The notes under the pieces: generated by a model | What the model saw: only the letters and a program-made list of their open reading frames with translations | Told to the model about the DNA's origin: nothing | Databases searched by the model: none | Shown: in pieces, positions 8,365-17,600 of the stretch | Position numbering within the stretch: the stretch's first letter is position 1 | Layout of the letters: each line of letters begins with the position of its first letter | Assembly (NCBI RefSeq): GCF_007004655.1 | Contig: NZ_ML660099.1 | Location: 1-64,000 of the forward strand | Direction of reading: 5' to 3' | Length of the DNA: 64,000 nt | Origin: Exilibacterium tricleocarpae | GTDB taxonomy: Bacteria; Pseudomonadota; Gammaproteobacteria; Pseudomonadales; Cellvibrionaceae | Made by a program: the position numbers and the translations under genes

Positions 8365-10134
8365 ATGGCCGAGCCGGATGCCCCGTCACTGCGAAAAAAA
8401 ATACAAAAGCGCAAACTTTTCATTATCGAGAATTTCCGCCATCAACTGGCTTATATCGACGCCCTGCCGCAACTGACACTGCTGGGTCTGATCAGCGGCA
8501 TCTTTGTCGGCCTGGTCATTGTCGCCTTTCGGTGGCTGATCAACACACCGCTGAGCCACCTGCTAAGGGGCGGCAACGACAATTTCGAGAGCCTCGGTTC
8601 ACTCTGGCACTTCGGCCTGCCGCTGGCCGGTGCCTGCGCTATCGGCCTGTGTCTCAGCAGGCTGGACAAAAAGCACCACCGGGTGGGCGTAGGCCATGTC
8701 TTGGACCGCCTGCACAATCACCAGGGCCAACTGCCATTGAGCAACTGGCTGGTGCAGTTTTTCGGCGGTGTCGTGAGCCTGGCCAGCGGCCAGAGTGTGG
8801 GTCGCGAGGGTCCGGCGGTACACCTGGGCGCGGGCGCCGCCAGTCAGTTGGGGCAGTGGCTCAAATTGCCTAATAACAGTCTGCGCACGCTGATCGGCTG
8901 CGGCGTCGCCGCCGCCATTGCCGCCTCCTTCAACACCCCCATGGCGGGCGTCGTCTTCGCGATGGAGGTGGTGCTGATGGAATACACCATCACCAGCTTC
9001 ATTCCCGTCATTCTGGCGTCGGTCAGCGGGGCAGCCATCACCCAGTTGGTGTTTGGTGAAGGCGTGACCTTCAATGTCACCCCGGTGCAGACCACGACCT
9101 TGCTGGAGCTGCCCTACATCGCCGCCAGCGGTATTGTTATCGCCGCCTGTGCCGCGGCCTTTATTCGCCTGCACTTGGCAGTACAGAACATCCGCACCCC
9201 CTCTATCGCCATGCGCCTGGGTCTGGCGGGCCTGCTGACCGGCAGCGTGGCGGTGCTGGTGCCCCAGATCATGGGGGTCGGTTACGACACTGTGGCGGCG
9301 GCCATGCTCGGCGAGCTAAGTCTCACTCTGCTTGTCAGTATCGTTATCGCCAAGCTGGTAGTGGCGGCGACCAGCACCGGGCTGGGCATGCCCGGCGGCG
9401 TTATCGGACCGGCCCTGGTCATCGGCGCCTGCCTCGGCGGCGCCCTGGGCCTGCTGGGCAATATTATGGTGCCCGCCGGCACTGCAACCCCCGGTATCTA
9501 TGTGCTCCTGGGGATGGCGGGAATGATGGCGGCGGTTGTGAACGCCCCTCTGGCAGCACTGATGGCGGTACTGGAGCTGACTTACAACCCCAATATGATT
9601 TTTCCCACCATGCTGGTGATCGTGGTGGCCTGCCTGGTCACCCGCCAGGTGTTTCGCTGTGACGGTATCTTCGTCGCAGCACTGTCGGCCGGGGGCACGT
9701 CGCTCGCATCCGGCCCCATGTATCAGGCCCTCAGTCGCGCCGGCGTGCGCAGCGTCATGGATACCCGCTTCGGCTGCAGCCGCCAGTCTCTGAGCCTGGA
9801 CGAGGCGCGGCAGTTACTGACCGATAAACCCATGTGGATCGTGATAGAGGAACTCGGTAAGGAAAAATACTTGTTAAGGGCGGCGGACCTGGCCGGCTAT
9901 CTGGACAACGCCCCGGAAGAAGTGCTGACGCTGGACAAGGACATTGATCTGCTGGCAATTCCCGCACGGCGCCACCAGACGGTGCCGATACACCAGCAGG
10001 CGAGTCTCTACGAGGCCCTGCAGCTCCTGCAACAGGGCGCCGAAACCCTCTATGTCGAACGCCCCAACACGCCGCTGACCTCGCCGGTCATGGGTATTAT
10101 CACCAGCAGCACCATCGACAACTATTATCGATAG
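8365..10134 (+). CDS. ClC-type chloride channel/transporter with CBS domains
   Basis: Inner-membrane chloride channel or chloride/proton antiporter. The first ~430 residues contain many membrane helices. The gating glutamate motif GREGP is at 146-150. The first selectivity motif is GVGHV near 108-112 instead of GSGIP, and the GxFxP-type loop reads GGVIGPALV. The C-terminal ~140 residues form a pair of CBS domains, which usually sense adenine nucleotides. Whether it is a channel or an antiporter cannot be told from these motifs. It diverges from argC across about 190 bases. Confidence 0.9.
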   Translation: MAEPDAPSLRKKIQKRKLFIIENFRHQLAYIDALPQLTLLGLISGIFVGLVIVAFRWLINTPLSHLLRGGNDNFESLGSLWHFGLPLAGACAIGLCLSRLDKKHHRVGVGHVLDRLHNHQGQLPLSNWLVQFFGGVVSLASGQSVGREGPAVHLGAGAASQLGQWLKLPNNSLRTLIGCGVAAAIAASFNTPMAGVVFAMEVVLMEYTITSFIPVILASVSGAAITQLVFGEGVTFNVTPVQTTTLLELPYIAASGIVIAACAAAFIRLHLAVQNIRTPSIAMRLGLAGLLTGSVAVLVPQIMGVGYDTVAAAMLGELSLTLLVSIVIAKLVVAATSTGLGMPGGVIGPALVIGACLGGALGLLGNIMVPAGTATPGIYVLLGMAGMMAAVVNAPLAALMAVLELTYNPNMIFPTMLVIVVACLVTRQVFRCDGIFVAALSAGGTSLASGPMYQALSRAGVRSVMDTRFGCSRQSLSLDEARQLLTDKPMWIVIEELGKEKYLLRAADLAGYLDNAPEEVLTLDKDIDLLAIPARRHQTVPIHQQASLYEALQLLQQGAETLYVERPNTPLTSPVMGIITSSTIDNYYR

Positions 10135-10241
10135 GCGCTGTTCAATCAGCGTTTCAATCACAATGCCCACCGGCTCGCAGCAGTGGCCTGCAACAGCGCC
10201 TCGGGCTACCATAGACGCGCATTGGCGCCTGGGGAAAATCT

Positions 10242-10664
10242 ATGCTGTGGTTTAAAGCTTTTCACATTATTGCGGTGATATGCTGGTTTGCCGCGTTGTT
10301 TTATCTGCCGCGGCTATTCGTCTACCACGCCATGAGCGAGGATGAAACCAGCCGCGAACGCTTCAAGATCATGGAGCGAAAACTGTATCGCGCCATCGCC
10401 AACCCTTCGATGATTGCGACGCTGCTGTTGGGCGGCGCCGCAGCGGCGGCGAACTGGAGTTATTACGCCGCCAGCGCCTGGTTCTGGTGGAAACTGGCCC
10501 TGGTCGCCGTCCTGATCGGTTACCACCATGCCTGTGGACGTATCCTGCGCCGGTTTGCCGAGGACCGCATGGAGCGCAGTCACGTCTTCTTCCGCTGGTT
10601 TAACGAATTCCCCGTGCTGTTGCTGATTCCAATCGTGCTGCTGGTGGTGCTCAGGCCGGGTTGA
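10242..10664 (+). CDS. hemJ: protoporphyrinogen IX oxidase HemJ
   Basis: Oxygen-linked, membrane-bound oxidation of protoporphyrinogen IX, the next-to-last haem step in bacteria without HemY/HemG. The 140 residues form four membrane helices. KAFHII near the start holds the conserved histidine, with FYLPRLFVYH next, and WFWWKLALV and WFNEFPVLLL further on, all usual for HemJ (UPF0093). GGGGA lies six bases before the ATG. hemL, another haem gene, is 1.7 kb downstream. Confidence 0.93.
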   Translation: MLWFKAFHIIAVICWFAALFYLPRLFVYHAMSEDETSRERFKIMERKLYRAIANPSMIATLLLGGAAAAANWSYYAASAWFWWKLALVAVLIGYHHACGRILRRFAEDRMERSHVFFRWFNEFPVLLLIPIVLLVVLRPG

Positions 10665-10674
10665 AGACCTATTT

Positions 10675-10690
10675 GCCGCCGGCAGGCGGC
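10675..10690 (+). other. hairpin after hemJ
   Basis: GCCGCC-ggca-GGCGGC, a perfect 6-bp stem 11 bases after the hemJ stop. No U-tract follows, so it may be a 3' stabiliser or a weak pause rather than a proper terminator. Confidence 0.35.
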
Positions 10691-10744
10691 CAAACGGCAG
10701 CCCTGTGTTAAACTTAGGTGTCCCTGTTCTAGTAGATACTGACC

Positions 10745-11578
10745 ATGACTCAATTCGACTGCACCACCCCGGTGGTCATGTCTTTTTCGAACCATGACCC
10801 CTCCGGCGGCACGGGTATTCAGGCCGATATCGAGACCACCGCCAGTCTGGGTTGTCACAGCACCCCCATCGTCACCGCCCTGTGTGCAAAAGATACCCGG
10901 GATTTGAAAGATGTGTTGCCCGTGGAGACGCCGCTGCTGATAGAACAGGCCCGGGCCATTCTTGAGGACATGCCTGTCAAAGCCATCAAGGTGGGTTTTA
11001 CCGGCAGCGTGGAAAACATCGAAGCGATGCATACGATTTTGCGGGATTACCCCAAGATTCCCGTGGTCTTACACCCTGTTACCAGCTTTTGTCACAGCGA
11101 GCTGCTGGACGCGCCCGCTATCATTCACGCAACCCAGGCGCTGCTGCTGCCGCTTGCCACGATCGTCACCCCGAACCTGGTAGAAGCCCACGATCTGGCC
11201 CAGCAGGCCGATACGATCGATGCCTGCGCCCAGGAAATTCTCGACAGTGGTTGCCGTCACCTGTTGATCAGTGGCACCAAACGCAGCCACAACAGTATAG
11301 AGAGCAGCCTCTACGGCCCCGAGGGGCTGGTAAAACACTACCGCAAGGAGCGCCTGCAGGCCTGTAACCACGGCTGCGGCGCCACCCTGTCTGCCGCTAT
11401 CGCCGCCTACCTGGCGCACGGCCTGCGGCTGGTGGACGCGGTCGAGCAGGGCCAGAACTTTGCCTGGCATGCACTGGCCGGCGGTCGCCGCCTGGGTATG
11501 GGCAACCGCATCCCCAATCGCATGTACTGGGCCGACCGCAACAGCGACACACTCAACTACCAAACAGAGGGTTCTTGA
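10745..11578 (+). CDS. thiD: ThiD-like hydroxymethylpyrimidine (phosphate) kinase
   Basis: Ribokinase-fold enzyme related to the HMP/HMP-phosphate kinase of thiamine synthesis. The DPSGGTGIQAD substrate loop near the N-terminus and TPNLVEAHDL in the middle fit ThiD. One oddity: where ThiD normally has a GTGCTLS loop with a catalytic cysteine, this protein has GCGATLS, so that cysteine is replaced by alanine and a cysteine appears two residues earlier. No TPP riboswitch is seen in the 80 bases upstream. It sits directly before thiE, which supports a thiamine role, but activity should not be assumed. Confidence 0.85.
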   Translation: MTQFDCTTPVVMSFSNHDPSGGTGIQADIETTASLGCHSTPIVTALCAKDTRDLKDVLPVETPLLIEQARAILEDMPVKAIKVGFTGSVENIEAMHTILRDYPKIPVVLHPVTSFCHSELLDAPAIIHATQALLLPLATIVTPNLVEAHDLAQQADTIDACAQEILDSGCRHLLISGTKRSHNSIESSLYGPEGLVKHYRKERLQACNHGCGATLSAAIAAYLAHGLRLVDAVEQGQNFAWHALAGGRRLGMGNRIPNRMYWADRNSDTLNYQTEGS

Positions 11579-11651
11579 TTAACCGCGCCGCGGCTGCGCA
11601 CAATAGCGGCGCCGACACCGCTAACTTACGTTTGAAAAGTTAAGCTCGACC

Positions 11652-12329
11652 ATGCCCTACCCGACGATCACGTCCATGTTATATGCGATAACCGACCAGG
11701 CCCTCATGGCCGACCAGCTATACGACCAGGTCGAAGTTGCCGTCGCCCAAGGCTGCACCTGGGTGCAGTATCGCGACAAGTCAGGCGCCAGTGGGCAGAA
11801 ACGCGAGCAGGCGGCCCGCCTGAGAGATATCTGCGAGGCCCACAGCGCGAGCCTCATTATCAACGATGACGTCGACCTGGCCAAAACAGTAAACGCCCAT
11901 GGGGTGCATCTGGGGCAGGAAGACACGCCGCTGGCCGAGGCTCGCGACAGGCTGGGTGACCGGGCTATTATCGGTATTACCTGCCACGCATCGCCGGCTC
12001 TGGCATTGGCCGCCCAGGAAGGCGGCGCCGACTATGTCGCCTTTGGCCGTTTTTTCCCCTCCACCATCAAACCGACCGCACCGGCTGCACCCCTGACAAT
12101 TTTTTCGGCGCTCCGGCGAGAGATAAACCTGCCGTTGGTGGCCATCGGTGGTATCACGCCCGCCAACGCCGGTCACCTGGTGGGCGCCGGCGCCGACCGG
12201 CTGGCGGTCTGCGGCGGTCTGTTTGGCCACGGCGACGTAAAAACCCAGATGGCCAGATTCAATCAGGCCATCCGCTCCGTCCAGTACCGTTACACACGAC
12301 CGGACACACAACCCAATATCGATAGTTAA
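11652..12329 (+). CDS. thiE: thiamine-phosphate synthase
   Basis: Joins HMP-pyrophosphate to the thiazole phosphate to give thiamine phosphate. The TIM-barrel signature blocks are visible: QYRDKSG, NDDVDLA, GVHLGQED, and IGGITPANA in the phosphate-binding end. FGRFFPSTIKP is the loop that closes over the substrate. At 225 residues it is slightly longer than usual because of a polar C-terminal tail. It ends 9 bases before hemL, so thiD-thiE-hemL may form one unit. Confidence 0.95.
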   Translation: MPYPTITSMLYAITDQALMADQLYDQVEVAVAQGCTWVQYRDKSGASGQKREQAARLRDICEAHSASLIINDDVDLAKTVNAHGVHLGQEDTPLAEARDRLGDRAIIGITCHASPALALAAQEGGADYVAFGRFFPSTIKPTAPAAPLTIFSALRREINLPLVAIGGITPANAGHLVGAGADRLAVCGGLFGHGDVKTQMARFNQAIRSVQYRYTRPDTQPNIDS

Positions 12330-12338
12330 GGAATTTTC

Positions 12339-13622
12339 ATGAGCCGCTCTGAACAATTATTTCAACAGGCCCAGGGTTTTATACCCGGTGGGGTCAACTC
12401 CCCGGTGCGGGCCTTCAAAGCGGTGGGCGGCACACCGCTCTTTATCGAGCGGGCCCAGGGCGCTTATGTCTACGACGCCGACGCCAAACGCTATATCGAC
12501 TATGTGCTGTCGTGGGGGCCGATGATCCTCGGTCACGCCCACCCGGAGGTGGTTGCGGCGGTGGTGGAAAAGGCCCGGCAGGGGCTGAGTTTCGGCGCGC
12601 CGACTGAAATAGAAACTGCGCTCGCCGGCAAAATCTGCGCCATAGTCCCGGGTATGGACCTGGTGCGCTTCGTCAACTCCGGTACCGAAGCCACAATGAG
12701 CGCCATCAGACTGGCGCGGGGGTTTACCGGGCGCGATAAAATTATCAAGTTCGAGGGCTGCTACCACGGGCACAGCGACTCACTGCTGATCAAAGCCGGC
12801 TCCGGTGCACTCACCCTGGGCGTACCCAGTTCACCGGGGGTGCCGGCGGCGCTGGCGGAACACACGATCACCCTCACCTACAACGACAGCGAAGGGCTCG
12901 AGCGGGCCTTTGCCGATATCGGCGATCAAGTAGCCGGGGTCATTGTCGAGCCGGTAGCGGGCAATATGAATTGTGTGCCGCCGGTACCGGGCTTTTTACA
13001 GACGTTGCGACAACTGTGCGACGATTGCGGTGCACTGTTGATTATCGATGAGGTCATGACCGGTTTTCGGCTCGGTCTGGCCGGCGCCCAGGGCCACTAT
13101 GGCGTCACCGCGGATATCACTACGCTCGGCAAGGTCATCGGCGGCGGTATGCCGGTGGGCGCCTTCGGCGGGCGCCGCGACGTGATGGAACAGATCGCTC
13201 CGCTCGGACCGATCTACCAGGCGGGCACGCTGTCGGGCAACCCGGTGGCAATGGCGGCGGGGCTGAAAAACCTGGAGCTGATCAGCCGCCCCGGTTTCTA
13301 TGAACCGGTTTTCGCGCGCACCGACGCGCTGATGCAGGGACTGCGCGAGCGGGCCGCCGCTGCCGGTATTGGGTTTACCACCAATCACGTCGGCAGCATG
13401 TTCGGTGTCTTCTTTACCGATGCCGCCACCGTCACCAATTACGAACAGGTCATGGCCTGTGATGGCGAGCGGTTTAACCGGTTTTTTCACGCCATGCTCG
13501 ACGCCGGTGTCTACCTGGCCCCCGCCGCTTTCGAAGCCGGCTTCATGTCCGCGGCGCACAGCGGGGAAGATATCCAATTTACGCTGGATGCGGCCGAACG
13601 GGCCTTTGCCACCCTGGCGTAA
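12339..13622 (+). CDS. hemL: glutamate-1-semialdehyde 2,1-aminomutase
   Basis: PLP enzyme that makes 5-aminolevulinate from glutamate-1-semialdehyde in the C5 haem pathway. The PLP lysine is K265 in [16 protein letters not shown]; the cofactor Asp is in [12 protein letters not shown], and NSGTEATM binds phosphate. The 427-residue length is typical. AAGGA lies 6-10 bases before the ATG. The thiE-hemL order is shared with Pseudomonas. Confidence 0.97.
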   Translation: MSRSEQLFQQAQGFIPGGVNSPVRAFKAVGGTPLFIERAQGAYVYDADAKRYIDYVLSWGPMILGHAHPEVVAAVVEKARQGLSFGAPTEIETALAGKICAIVPGMDLVRFVNSGTEATMSAIRLARGFTGRDKIIKFEGCYHGHSDSLLIKAGSGALTLGVPSSPGVPAALAEHTITLTYNDSEGLERAFADIGDQVAGVIVEPVAGNMNCVPPVPGFLQTLRQLCDDCGALLIIDEVMTGFRLGLAGAQGHYGVTADITTLGKVIGGGMPVGAFGGRRDVMEQIAPLGPIYQAGTLSGNPVAMAAGLKNLELISRPGFYEPVFARTDALMQGLRERAAAAGIGFTTNHVGSMFGVFFTDAATVTNYEQVMACDGERFNRFFHAMLDAGVYLAPAAFEAGFMSAAHSGEDIQFTLDAAERAFATLA

Positions 13623-13689
13623 ACCGGGGATTGCATCCGGCGTGCGGTTGCCGGGGCGGGCTGCACCATGCAAATCGATTGCCGGCAAG

Positions 13690-14097
13690 TTACCGGGGGC
13701 AATCGGACTCATCAAACGAATACTGCGCAATCGGTTCGCCGGCGAAGCTGCGATAGCTGTACACCAGCGGTATGCCTTTGGATAGTACCTTGTCCTGAAC
13801 CACATCACTGGAACAGGCCGACTCCCGAAACCAGTCGCGCACCTTGCGACGCAGCTGGTCGCCATCCACCGCGGCGGAGTCGGTGAACAGGGTGTAGGTG
13901 AACCTCAGTGTATAGCGGTCGGCAACCATCGAGTCCATTCTGGTTACCTCGTCCACCATCACCGGCAAACGGGAATTTCCCGCGGTCGCAAGCTGATTCA
14001 GCTGTTCGACGTTGCTGCGCCTCTCCTCGATGGCGAAGTACAGAACGATAATGGTGATAATCAACACAACCGCCGTTGATACTGCCAGCGTCTTCAT
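13690..14097 (-). CDS. small membrane-anchored protein of unknown function
   Basis: 135 residues: a single hydrophobic segment at about 5-23 (uncleaved anchor or signal peptide), then a soluble part that would face the periplasm. That part contains two cysteines (one in ESACSSDVV, one in ESDCPR) that could form a disulfide. I do not recognise the family. It converges with hemL across 67 bases and has no close downstream partner. Codon use looks like that of its neighbours. Confidence 0.65.
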   Translation of the reverse strand: MKTLAVSTAVVLIITIIVLYFAIEERRSNVEQLNQLATAGNSRLPVMVDEVTRMDSMVADRYTLRFTYTLFTDSAAVDGDQLRRKVRDWFRESACSSDVVQDKVLSKGIPLVYSYRSFAGEPIAQYSFDESDCPR

Positions 14098-14411
14098 CGC
14101 CGCACCTCTGCTATTAGCTCGATGCCATCAAGCTGACCTGCAAACTTTCGAAGAGACGGACCTGCTGCCGATACGCTTGTTGTGCATCGCTGGAACCCCG
14201 CCGGGCTTGGCGGCAGTTCGAGACTTTCGCCAGAACTTCGCCAGCGGGGATACCGATGTTGCTGACAGCAAGTGCCTTGAGCGGACCCAAAAGGGGTATT
14301 GTCAGCGAGTGCCGCTTGATCCGTGCGCCCCGGCGTGCCAGGCACCGACGCCATAGGCGCGGGTGTCCTTACCTTGAGCTCGCTTTAAAAATCCCTGAGG
14401 TGACGGGCGGC
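14098..14411. other. intergenic region, no gene seen
   Basis: Between the PilZ gene stop and the start of the small membrane protein gene (both minus strand). Open frames crossing it lack family resemblance. It should contain the promoter of the small membrane protein; no clear -35/-10 was found. Confidence 0.4.
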
Positions 14412-14768
14412 TTATGCTTCCAGCAATTCGACCAGGGCCTCAATGTCTGCATCCGCCTCGTCTGACTTATCGATAATCTGGCAACCCGCCCAGTGTTGGT
14501 CCGGGTCATCCGATTCCCGCACCCACAGGCAGTCCACGCCCAACTGAATCACACGACGACCGTTGATCATCTCCGGCAAATGCAGGTCGAGTTGGTAGAG
14601 ATGATCCGCCTCCAACCGCACTGTGCCCATCAACATCAAACCGCTGCTGTGAATATTTACCAGGCGTCCCACACAGGACCCGCGCAGCTTGTCGTATACT
14701 TCGATCGCCGTCTTGACTTGATGGCGCTTGAGTTTACGCTCGTAGGAACGGGATTCCTCATCACTCAT
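14412..14768 (-). CDS. PilZ domain protein
   Basis: A 118-residue stand-alone PilZ protein, a class that binds cyclic di-GMP. The RxxxR part is RKLKR near residues 11-15. The second motif is NIHSSG where the consensus is (D/N)xSxxG, so the middle Ser is His here; binding is likely but not certain. The C-terminus is acidic. Its ATG overlaps the stop of the upstream DUF1631 gene by four bases (14765-14768), so the two are translationally coupled and probably act together. Confidence 0.85.
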   Translation of the reverse strand: MSDEESRSYERKLKRHQVKTAIEVYDKLRGSCVGRLVNIHSSGLMLMGTVRLEADHLYQLDLHLPEMINGRRVIQLGVDCLWVRESDDPDQHWAGCQIIDKSDEADADIEALVELLEA

Positions 14769-17134
14769 TCAGCGCCTCCCTGCGGCCCCGCTTCTGCCGG
14801 CTGCATCGACTCCGCCCGGGCATTGAGGCTGTGGAATATATTCTCCAGCGCCCGCTCAAAGAAGGGTTTGGTGCTACCGGCAATGACTTTCGCCTGTCCG
14901 GCCAGCATCTCACGCGCCAATTCCAGGCCGGATTTCATCGCCACTTTTTTGCCCATTTGATCCACCAGCATATAATGGAGCGTTTTGGAGTTGTACCAAG
15001 CAACCTTCAGGCGTTTTCCCCCCTGGAACTCGAACCAGGTCCCAAACTCAATCATTTTCAGATTTTCGACCATTTTTTCTTCTTCGGCTGAAGGCCGATC
15101 CTCGGCCGGCGCGGTCTGCCCGGCTTTTTCTGCAGCCATGGTTTCCAACTTGTCGCGCATGGGGGCCGGCGCCGGTTGCGCCCGCTTGCTCTGCAACGCC
15201 AGCTTCTGCAGCGAGGTGAGTGCCTCCAACAGTTTTTTCCCTTTTGCCTGGTCGTACCCGATCGTCTCGAAGCCGGTCTCGAGAATATCCTGCAACTCCT
15301 CCTGCATCGCCTTTTGACGAACCTTGTCGGCATCGCTCTCCTTGGGCTGCAGGCTCCAGAGGATATCGTCCACCGCCTGCAATGCCCGCAACCAACTGTC
15401 CGACTGCTCGCCATAGCGCAGTAAAATAAAGGCGAGGTAATCGGACCATGGCTGCAACAGCAACAACAGCACCGCCGAGGGCAACTCGCGCTGATCGGTG
15501 CGCGAGCGGACTTCGTCATTGACGCGTATTTTTACTTCCCGCAGTTTTTCCTCGCCCTGCACCTTTTCCATGGCGCGCCGCTCCATCAGTTCCTGGCGAC
15601 GCGAAATCTTTTTCGTGTAAGAGCTGAACTCCAACAACAACTCGGCAAACAGGCGCACATCATTTTTGAATTCTTCGAGAACCCGCGACACTATTGCCTT
15701 GATCTTGGTATAGATATCATATTGGGAGGTGCCGTCGTTACCGACCCACTTGACGCCAGCCTCGGCCAGGTTATTGAGCAACAGCCGGGCCGGGTGTTCG
15801 GTCTGCTCGAAAAAGCCGGTGTCGATAAACGCAATTTTCAAAAACGGCGTGTGCAGATAGCTCAACAGGGCTTTGACCGAGTCGGGCAGATTGTCATCCG
15901 ATAACATGTATTCAAACAACATACCCACCAGATCGATGGTGTGCATATCGCTGCGGTCGACCGCTGCCTCGTCGTCGGACGCCTGTTGCAACTGGGTGCT
16001 CAACTGCTGTGACAGTGCCGCCACGTTTTGCGGCTGCAGCGGTTGCAGAGCATCCCCGTCGCCGCGCAAATCCTGGGTGACCGCCAGCGCCTGGGTCTGC
16101 AAGTTTTGCAGGGCACCGACCAGTTGACTGTTGGAGTAGACCGCCACCGGCTGACCACCGGTCCCGGCACCCGCCGGCGCGACCACAGGCACTCCCTGAG
16201 GCGACCCGCTTACCGGCGCGCCGTATTGGGTGACATGATTTTGCAGTAAGCGGATAGCATCGACTAAATTACCCTGGTACTGTTCGCTCGGCTGATTGGG
16301 ATCGGGAGCGGGCACCAGGCCGGGCGGCGGCGTCTCAAACTGAAGACTTTGGTCACCGTCCTGCGCTGACCCGGGCCCCACTTGCGTCACCGCCGAAGGC
16401 GTTGCAGGCTGGGCGGTGCCGGGGTTGTAACGCAGGTTCGGGAGAATGCCCTCGCTGCTGAGATACATATTGGTGGCGTCGAGCACCTCGCCTATATAGG
16501 CGACGAATTCTTTGTCGAACGTTTTGTAGGCGATGATCTTCGCCTTGGTATCGACAGATACCAACAACAGAGCCTTACGCAAGGATTCACAGAACTGTAT
16601 CGGACCCGCCGGGTTGCCCCGCTCATTCACTTTCTGTCCCATATTGAGCACGGAAAAACGCTGGTTAAGCGCCCACAGCGGCTCGGCGTAATAAGCTTCG
16701 GCCCGGTGGGTTATCGAGGAGATGGCGATAGTTTCCTCCAGGTCCTCGTTTTCCACCAATGACAGCATATCGCCTTGAAACTTCTCTTCCCCGGTATGGG
16801 TATCGAGTTCCTGACGCTTGAACTTAATAAAACCTTCACCCAGATAGCCGCAAAAGTAGCGCTCGAGTTCATCGGTATGTTGCTGGAATTGCGTGCGGGT
16901 GTCGTGAAAGCGCAGGCGCTCCCCGTCGTTTTTGGCCTGCTCGCCAAATTCGCACAAACGCTGGTCCAACTTGCTGAGATACAGCCTAAACAACTCCCGG
17001 CCGCGCTCCACCGCAAGTTGTTGGCAGGCCTTCAGGTGTTCAATAACCTTAGGTTCCGACAGGGGTTCTGACAGGCGCTCAGACCCAGTCGGGCGGCCGC
17101 TGCCATCGGGTTGTTGAGTACCGAATTCACTCAT
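14765..17134 (-). CDS. DUF1631 family protein (copy 1)
   Basis: A large soluble protein of about 789 residues of the DUF1631 family, whose function is not established. Visible parts: an N-terminal conserved block with VENEDLEETIAISS and a helical region; a Pro/Gln-rich linker near 250-380; a long helical middle; and a C-terminal beta-type module starting GTWFEFQGGKRLKVAW, ending with FFERALENIFHSL. It overlaps the PilZ gene by four bases, which hints at c-di-GMP-linked function. A paralogue lies at 53915. The ATG at 17134 is chosen; an ATG two codons earlier and a GTG at 17215 are alternatives, and none has a strong Shine-Dalgarno. Confidence 0.85.
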   Translation of the reverse strand: MSEFGTQQPDGSGRPTGSERLSEPLSEPKVIEHLKACQQLAVERGRELFRLYLSKLDQRLCEFGEQAKNDGERLRFHDTRTQFQQHTDELERYFCGYLGEGFIKFKRQELDTHTGEEKFQGDMLSLVENEDLEETIAISSITHRAEAYYAEPLWALNQRFSVLNMGQKVNERGNPAGPIQFCESLRKALLLVSVDTKAKIIAYKTFDKEFVAYIGEVLDATNMYLSSEGILPNLRYNPGTAQPATPSAVTQVGPGSAQDGDQSLQFETPPPGLVPAPDPNQPSEQYQGNLVDAIRLLQNHVTQYGAPVSGSPQGVPVVAPAGAGTGGQPVAVYSNSQLVGALQNLQTQALAVTQDLRGDGDALQPLQPQNVAALSQQLSTQLQQASDDEAAVDRSDMHTIDLVGMLFEYMLSDDNLPDSVKALLSYLHTPFLKIAFIDTGFFEQTEHPARLLLNNLAEAGVKWVGNDGTSQYDIYTKIKAIVSRVLEEFKNDVRLFAELLLEFSSYTKKISRRQELMERRAMEKVQGEEKLREVKIRVNDEVRSRTDQRELPSAVLLLLLQPWSDYLAFILLRYGEQSDSWLRALQAVDDILWSLQPKESDADKVRQKAMQEELQDILETGFETIGYDQAKGKKLLEALTSLQKLALQSKRAQPAPAPMRDKLETMAAEKAGQTAPAEDRPSAEEEKMVENLKMIEFGTWFEFQGGKRLKVAWYNSKTLHYMLVDQMGKKVAMKSGLELAREMLAGQAKVIAGSTKPFFERALENIFHSLNARAESMQPAEAGPQGGAE

Positions 17135-17600
17135 AGGCATCCGAATCTTGTGGGTTACTTCCGTGGCTCGCCGGACCTGCCCGGCGCGGTGCCAGCAACA
17201 TAAACGAGGTGACACTACTCAAGTGTAGACAATAAATACCGGGCGCCAAGATAACGGAGTACGCATTACAAGGGACCGCAGGTAACTATTGTCCGCTGCC
17301 GTCCACTGCCCTCTACTACCGGTATCCACACCCGTCGACGCCCTCATATCCGGCCAAAACCAGCCAGTCTCTCAGCCTTGATGAGTTGCCGGCAGCCGCA
17401 CCCGGTTAGTGTTCACTGTGATGTTGTACTTTTTTATCGTTATGCCAAGCCAGTACAGTATTGCCAAGTCTTGTTACCGGGCTGTGTTACAGAACCCGAC
17501 TGCCGGTAAAAATATCACCTCATTGACAGCTTTCTATAGCAGTCACGTCGAGCCGTGCGACAAACTGATACTAACACTGATACTGTAACCATGACAAAGC
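17135..17600. other. intergenic region upstream of DUF1631 copy 1
   Basis: This 466-base stretch lies between the TPR lipoprotein stop and the DUF1631 start. It is less GC-rich than the genes around it. No family-like reading frame, tRNA or repeat was found. It should hold the DUF1631/PilZ promoter on the minus strand; TATTTATTGTCTACACT near 17220-17240 (minus) is A/T-rich but lacks a good -35. Confidence 0.4.

Noticed and set aside
10665-10744. TPP riboswitch before thiD
   Set aside because: The conserved CTGAGA and following thi-box blocks are absent and the gap is too short.
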